Made by a program: the position numbers and the translations under genes. The notes under the pieces were generated by a model. It did no database searches and was not told the origin of the DNA. It worked only from the letters and a program-made list of their open reading frames with translations. Below are positions 33,965 through 38,202 of a stretch of 38,202 nucleotides of DNA, piece by piece. The DNA comes from Clostridiales bacterium (GTDB lineage: Bacteria; Bacillota; Clostridia; Christensenellales; UBA1750): contig SVHB01000017.1 of the NCBI GenBank assembly GCA_015056005.1, positions 1-38,202 of the forward strand, in the 5' to 3' direction. The number at the start of each line of letters is the position of its first letter. Position 1 is the first letter of the stretch.

Positions 33965-35779
33965 TTAAGCGCTGATAGCTTCGTCCTTTTCCTTGGACTG
34001 GGCCTCGTGGAGCTTGAAGTATCTGCCGCCAAGGGCAATAAGCTCGTCGTGAGTGCCGCGCTCTTCGATAACGCCGTGGCTCATAACGAAGATGCAGTCG
34101 CAGGAGCGGATGGTTGACAGGCGGTGAGCTATGATGACCACGGTGCGGTCCCTTGCAACATCGTTGAGGGAGGCCTGTATCATCTGCTCGGTCTCTGTGT
34201 CGATATTTGCGGTGGCTTCGTCGAGCACGAACACTCTGGGATCGTGGACTATAGCGCGGGCAAAGGAAATGAGCTGCCTCTGACCTGCGCTGAATGAGCT
34301 GCCGCGTTCCATAACCGGATGATGGATGCCGCCGGAAAGGGACTTTACGAAATTGTCGGCGTGAGCCATTTCGATAGCCTTCTCAATCTGGCATTCGTCC
34401 ATATGGTCTTCAAGGGAGATATTGTCTTCAATGGTACCCGCAAAGAGGAATACATCCTGAAGTACAACTGCGATATTGCGCCTGAGATCCTTGAGATTGA
34501 TGGTCTTGATATCCTTGCCGTCGACCAGGATCTGACCCTTCTGGATCTCATAGAACCTTGTGAGCAGGGAAATGATGGTGGTCTTGCCGCTGCCGGTGGT
34601 GCCGACAAATGCAATCCTCTGGCCGGGCTCAATGGTGAAGGAAACATCTTTGAGCACCCAGTTTTCATCGTTGTAGGCAAACCAAACGTTCTTGAACTCG
34701 ATCCTGCCCTCAAAGCGATCCACATGATCGCCCGTTTCTAGGTCTTCCTGAGCCGCCTGATTGTCCATCAGCTCGTAAATACGGTTTGCGGAAACCGCAG
34801 CGGACTGAATGGTGGAATACATTTCGGCAAGGTTGTTGATGGGTTCAAAGAACTGCTTTACATAGGTGGTGAAAGCATAAAGAACACCGGGGAGCAGCCA
34901 GCCGTTTGCGATATCGCCAAATGCGATCCAGATGAGCACGGAGGTTACGACCGCGTTTACAACTTCCATCAAGGGACGCAGCATGGAGTTGACCCTGATC
35001 TGCACCATGGAATGATTGAAGTAATCGTCGTTGAGCTCCTTGAACTCGCGCATCTTGTCGCGCTCGCGCACGAACATCTGAACGATCCTCATACCGGAGA
35101 TGTTTTCGGCAAAGAAGCCGTTGATCTGACCGATAAGGGATTTTACCTTGATCCAGTTCTTTCGAAGGATATTTCTGGTAATGACCGTGATCAACGCAAT
35201 GACCGGGATACCGATGCAGCTTGCAAGCGCGAGCTTGGGGCTGATGTATACCATCATCGCCACGATACCAACAAGGGTGAAGATATCCTTGAAGAGCATT
35301 ACGATAACGTTGGTGAACAGTTCGCTCAGAGCCTCAACGTCGTTGGTGGCTCTGGTGATCAATCTGCCGGCGCTGATCTTATCAAGCGCTGTAAGCGGCA
35401 TCATCTGAATATAAGAGAACACCTTACGCCTGAGGTTCATAATGACCGACTGACCGACGCTGTTCATTATATTGGTCTGCAGATACTGCAGGCCGCCGCC
35501 GATAACTACCGCAGCAAGGTACAGTATCGCAAGGCCCCAGATGGAGTGCAGGCCCTGCTGCACCTGATTTTCATAAAGGAAATCGTCAAGGACGGTTTTT
35601 ACGATATAAGTCTTGGAAAGATCGGCGCCCGTTGCAATGATGATGAACAGGCCGGAAAGCAGCATGAGCTTCACATAGGGCTTTGCCTCGCCGAGTATCC
35701 TTATAAGGTCTTTCTTTTCGTTTGCGTTAAGCTTTCTGTCAAGACCGGCAGGTCCGCCGCCTCTACCCCGCATACTCAT
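33965..35779 (-). CDS. ABC exporter half-transporter, canonical subunit of pair 2
   Basis: 604 residues with a Gly-rich N-terminus, exporter membrane domain (about 35-320) and nucleotide-binding domain: Walker A GTTGSGKT (393-400), signature SFSAGQRQ (495-502, FSAGQ instead of LSGGQ), Walker B VFVLDEATANID with catalytic E521, and H-loop IAHRLSTI. As in pair 1, the Glu-bearing subunit has the altered signature. The ATG at 35779 has AGGA 5 nt upstream and overlaps the partner gene by 17 nt; ATG at 35773 is an alternative. It is the last gene before a strong terminator. Substrate unknown; multidrug or lipid export is typical of this group. Confidence 0.93.
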   Translation of the reverse strand: MSMRGRGGGPAGLDRKLNANEKKDLIRILGEAKPYVKLMLLSGLFIIIATGADLSKTYIVKTVLDDFLYENQVQQGLHSIWGLAILYLAAVVIGGGLQYLQTNIMNSVGQSVIMNLRRKVFSYIQMMPLTALDKISAGRLITRATNDVEALSELFTNVIVMLFKDIFTLVGIVAMMVYISPKLALASCIGIPVIALITVITRNILRKNWIKVKSLIGQINGFFAENISGMRIVQMFVRERDKMREFKELNDDYFNHSMVQIRVNSMLRPLMEVVNAVVTSVLIWIAFGDIANGWLLPGVLYAFTTYVKQFFEPINNLAEMYSTIQSAAVSANRIYELMDNQAAQEDLETGDHVDRFEGRIEFKNVWFAYNDENWVLKDVSFTIEPGQRIAFVGTTGSGKTTIISLLTRFYEIQKGQILVDGKDIKTINLKDLRRNIAVVLQDVFLFAGTIEDNISLEDHMDECQIEKAIEMAHADNFVKSLSGGIHHPVMERGSSFSAGQRQLISFARAIVHDPRVFVLDEATANIDTETEQMIQASLNDVARDRTVVIIAHRLSTIRSCDCIFVMSHGVIEERGTHDELIALGGRYFKLHEAQSKEKDEAISA

Positions 35780-37502
35780 TTACTTCCTGCGCCTCCTTTC
35801 CGCTCTGGATACGCCAGAGCTGGGCATACTTGCCGTCCAGCTCAAGCAGCTGTTCGTGAGTGCCGCGCTCGGCTATCTCGCCGTTTTCAAGGAGGATTAT
35901 CTCATCCGCATGCATAATTACGGACGCCCTGTGCGCGATGAATATAGCCGTTTTGGCGTTTGTTTCCTGTCTGAGGTTGCCGATGATCCTTTCTTCGGTC
36001 TTGGTATCGACCGCAGCCAGAGAATCGTCGAAGATATAAATGGAAGGCTTTTTAACTATCGCTCTTGCGATGGCGATACGCTGTTTCTGACCGCCGGAGA
36101 GGTTTACGCCTCGCTCGCCAAGAACGGTGTCATAACCCTGAGGCAGCTCCTTTATGGTCTCCATAATATCCGCAAGCTCGCATGCCTTGTCGATATCTTC
36201 CTTGGAAGCGTTGGGCTCAAAGAAGCGGATATTGTTGCCGATGGTATCAGAGAACAGGAAGCCGTCCTGAGGCACACAGCCGAAATGGCTCCTGAGGTTT
36301 GCCAGTGTCAGGGTGTTTACGTCCTTGCCGTCAAGGAAGATGCTGCCGTCGGGCACCGCGCCGAACTTCATCAGCGCGCCCACGAGCGCGGATTTACCGG
36401 AACCCGTATGACCGATGATGCCAAGGGTCTTGCCGGACTCAAGCTTGAAGGAAATGTTCTTAAGAGCGGGTTCCTTTTCGCCGGAGAAGGTATAGGTAAG
36501 ATTTTTGACTTCGATCTCACCTTTGCATTCCTTGATCTCATCTTTGCCCTGGGGGATATCACTCTTAACATCCATAATGGCCTTGAGTCTGTGATGAGAC
36601 GCCATACCGCGCTGGAGGTTGTTGATGATACGACCGATGGACATGATGGGACCCATCATGAGGGTCAGGAAGGTGTTGAAAGCAACGAAATCACCAACGG
36701 ACAGGCTTCCGCTTCGAACAAGATTTGCACCGTATACGATACCTACAACGAAGCAGACACCGAAGAGCACCTGAACCAGAGGCATCATAAGAGCGGAGAT
36801 CCTGACCATGCGCATGGAAGCCTGCTTCATTCTGCCGTTGAGCTCCTCAAAGCGCTTGATCTCGTTTTCTTCCTGAACATATGCCTTGACCACGCGGATA
36901 CCGCCGACGTTTTCATTGACTCGGTCGGAGACCTCCGCAAAGGTCTTCTGAACGACCATGAAGCGCTTTCTGATCTGAGAGCCCATGGAAACCATTATAA
37001 GGACTATAAAGGGCATGGGAGCCATGGACAGAATCGAGAGCCTTGGGTCGATCTCGGTTATCATGGTGACAATGGAAACGGTACCCGTTACTATGCCCTG
37101 AAGAGCAGTGGCAAGAGAAGGACCGAAGGTCATTCTGATAGCGCTGATATCGTTTACGGCATATGCCATAAGGTCGCCGCTTTTTCTGGTCTGATAAAAG
37201 GACGGAGGCATGGACTGGAGATGATCAAAGAGCTGTTCTCTGAGCATACATTCCATATGCCTTGCATTGCCCATAATGAAATTACGCCACATATAGCGCA
37301 TTACGAAAATGGAAGCCGCGATAACGACCAGAATTACCGCGTCTATCATGATCGCCGACTTGTCAAGGGGAGTCTGATCGAAAAGATCGAAGATGTCACC
37401 CAGGACAAGAGGCGAGAGCGTCTGCACGTAGGAGCAAAGAGCTACCAGCAGAGCGCCGGGTATGTATCGCCATCCGTACTTTTTAAAGAATGGCCTGTAC
37501 AT
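35763..37502 (-). CDS. ABC exporter half-transporter, degenerate-site subunit of pair 2
   Basis: 579 residues from the chosen start. Membrane domain about 10-305; Walker A GHTGSGKS (364-371), canonical LSGGQ (468-472), Walker B IYIFDDSLAAVD with Asp (D493) in place of the catalytic Glu, and H-loop IAHRASVI. The Tyr of the A-loop is replaced in the context TYTFSG, another sign of an altered site. The frame allows ATG at 37517, but GAGG (37515-37512) lies 9 nt before the ATG at 37502, and the upstream ATG has only a poor site, so 37502 is preferred. First gene of the operon, overlapping its partner by 17 nt. Confidence 0.92.
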   Translation of the reverse strand: MYRPFFKKYGWRYIPGALLVALCSYVQTLSPLVLGDIFDLFDQTPLDKSAIMIDAVILVVIAASIFVMRYMWRNFIMGNARHMECMLREQLFDHLQSMPPSFYQTRKSGDLMAYAVNDISAIRMTFGPSLATALQGIVTGTVSIVTMITEIDPRLSILSMAPMPFIVLIMVSMGSQIRKRFMVVQKTFAEVSDRVNENVGGIRVVKAYVQEENEIKRFEELNGRMKQASMRMVRISALMMPLVQVLFGVCFVVGIVYGANLVRSGSLSVGDFVAFNTFLTLMMGPIMSIGRIINNLQRGMASHHRLKAIMDVKSDIPQGKDEIKECKGEIEVKNLTYTFSGEKEPALKNISFKLESGKTLGIIGHTGSGKSALVGALMKFGAVPDGSIFLDGKDVNTLTLANLRSHFGCVPQDGFLFSDTIGNNIRFFEPNASKEDIDKACELADIMETIKELPQGYDTVLGERGVNLSGGQKQRIAIARAIVKKPSIYIFDDSLAAVDTKTEERIIGNLRQETNAKTAIFIAHRASVIMHADEIILLENGEIAERGTHEQLLELDGKYAQLWRIQSGKEAQEVNEYAG

Positions 37503-37543
37503 ATACACCCACCTCATCTTTCTTCAATATTCCTAACGCATAT

Positions 37544-37572
37544 AGTGTAACACATAATTGTTGTAAGGTCAA
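37544..37572 (-). promoter_or_regulatory. Promoter of the second ABC exporter pair
   Basis: Minus strand: -35 TTGACC (37572-37567), 17-nt spacer, -10 TACACT (37549-37544) with an upstream TG one base away (extended -10). The -35 is inside one of the operator-like boxes. Confidence 0.65.
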
Positions 37573-37591
37573 TTATTGTCTATGCAACAAT
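37557..37591. promoter_or_regulatory. Paired 17-bp operator-like boxes over the exporter promoter
   Basis: Box A ATTGTTGTAAGGTCAAT (37557-37573) and box B ATTGTCTATGCAACAAT (37575-37591) stand one base apart. Each is an imperfect inverted repeat of the ATTG..CAAT type, and the reverse complement of A matches B at 13 of 17 positions. The -35 element lies in box A. MarR-family repressors of drug exporters bind sites of this size and type, so a MarR-like regulator is the first guess. None is encoded in the window. Confidence 0.5.
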
Positions 37592-37618
37592 CGATTTTTT
37601 GCAAATGTCGCATTACTC

Positions 37619-37647
37619 TTTATTTTACCTTAAAAATAGGCTATAAT
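37619..37647 (+). promoter_or_regulatory. Promoter of the RsmF-type methyltransferase gene
   Basis: -10 TATAAT (37642-37647) with a poor -35 TTTATT (37619-37624) at 17 nt. Start of transcription would be near 37654, close to the ribosome site. Confidence 0.5.
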
Positions 37648-37669
37648 GAAAAAATAAAGAGGTGTGTCT

Positions 37670-38202
37670 ATGAAACTTCCGGAAGAATTCCTGAAAGAAA
37701 TGGAAGAAATACTGAAAAAAGATGAGCTTGAAAACTTTCTTTTGTCATATAACGAAAAGCCAAAAGCCGCTGTAAAGCTAAATCCAAACAAGGAAATATC
37801 TGTTTCCTCCCTGCCCTTTTGCGCATCCCCGCTTTTGGGCGTGCCCGGCGGGTATCTTGTAGACTTTGACGAAAAAGTAGGGCTCCATCCCTATCACGAC
37901 GCGGGAGCCTACTATGCTCAGGAGCCCTCGGCGATGAGCGCGCCCGCTCTTTTGAATGTAAAAGAAGGCGACAGGGTGCTCGATCTTTGCGCTGCTCCCG
38001 GCGGCAAGGCATGGCAGCTTTGCGCATCGGCGGGAAAAAGCGGTTTCTTTATGGCAAACGAACCCATACCCAAGCGCGCAAAGATACTGAGCGAAAACCT
38101 TGAGCGCATGGGGCTTGGTCACGCTCTTATAACCAACGAATATCCGCAGAAGCTTAAAAAAGCCTTTTCGGGATTTTTCGATAAAATTCTGGTCGATGCT
38201 CC
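37670..38202 (+). CDS. RsmF/RsmB-family (NOL1/NOP2/Sun) rRNA cytosine-C5 methyltransferase, 5' part
   Basis: SAM-dependent enzyme that methylates C5 of a cytosine in 16S rRNA. The ATG at 37670 has GAGGTG 5 nt upstream, and the frame is open to the window end (177 codons), so the C-terminal part is missing. Visible are a helical N-terminal extension (EFLKEMEEILKK), HPYHDAGAYYAQEPSAM (about 84-100) and SAM motif I VLDLCAAPGGK, the family hallmark, then MANEPIPKRAKILSENLERMG. The catalytic Cys motifs lie beyond the edge. The QEPSAM context resembles RsmF (YebU-like). It is divergent from the second ABC exporter operon. Confidence 0.88.
   Translation, partial: MKLPEEFLKEMEEILKKDELENFLLSYNEKPKAAVKLNPNKEISVSSLPFCASPLLGVPGGYLVDFDEKVGLHPYHDAGAYYAQEPSAMSAPALLNVKEGDRVLDLCAAPGGKAWQLCASAGKSGFFMANEPIPKRAKILSENLERMGLGHALITNEYPQKLKKAFSGFFDKILVDA

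Noticed and set aside
35856-37550. 564-codon ORF antisense to the 579-residue exporter
   Set aside because: Shadow frame; no family motifs and no ribosome site.

Overview
The window reads as a Gram-positive (monoderm) Firmicute, most likely an anaerobic gut-type member of the Clostridia. The evidence is a class B sortase, an RseC/MucC-like protein, SH3b and Listeria-Bacteroides repeat secreted proteins, a SpoVK/CbbX-type AAA+ ATPase, strong AGGAGG-type ribosome sites, A+T-rich intergenic DNA with clear TTGACA/TATAAT promoters, and intrinsic terminators. No genus can be named from sequence alone. No rRNA, tRNA, CRISPR array or insertion sequence was found.

Layout. (1) 1-7836, minus strand: one long operon hisS-aspS-tcdA-rseC-sortase-glyA-rodA plus a gene running off the left edge, driven by a promoter at 7808-7836. 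It mixes translation, tRNA modification, one-carbon metabolism and wall synthesis. The sortase gene carries a -1 frameshift. (2) 8175-11875, plus strand: glycolytic operon pgk-tpiA-gpmI with strongly biased codons, an internal hairpin and a clean terminator. (3) 11971-16220, plus strand: two secreted proteins of unknown role. One has 1065 residues with four diverged modules and two SH3b domains. The other has 249 residues and sits behind a 160-nt leader with a perfectly placed ribosome site on a tiny ORF and a terminator-like stem. (4) 16482-18668: a GH3 glycosidase (minus) diverges from an operon (plus) of AAA+ ATPase, YbaK-type deacylase, Nudix hydrolase and FAD oxidoreductase. The two promoters are back to back across an inverted repeat. 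(5) 22658-28968, plus: two tandem MFS paralogues, then trpS, ilvE, an RluA-type pseudouridine synthase and a TIM-barrel sugar isomerase. (6) 29038-37572, minus: two heterodimeric ABC exporter pairs, the first behind a PHP phosphatase gene and a ~220-nt leader that looks structured. (7) 37670 to the right edge: start of a NOL1/NOP2/Sun (RsmF-type) rRNA methyltransferase.

How the parts fit. Most genes are housekeeping (translation, glycolysis, branched-chain amino acids). The accessory layer is carbohydrate handling (GH3, FAD enzyme, MFS pair, isomerase), surface proteins and two exporter pairs. In both exporter pairs the upstream gene has Asp in place of the catalytic Walker B Glu and the downstream gene keeps Glu but has an altered signature motif. 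That is the hallmark of asymmetric heterodimeric exporters with one degenerate ATP site.

The best leads for something not yet described are the structured leader before the PHP-ABC-ABC operon, the paired 17-bp operator-like boxes over the promoter of the second exporter pair, and the modular 1065-residue surface protein with its neighbour. I did not find an obviously new defence or mobile system.
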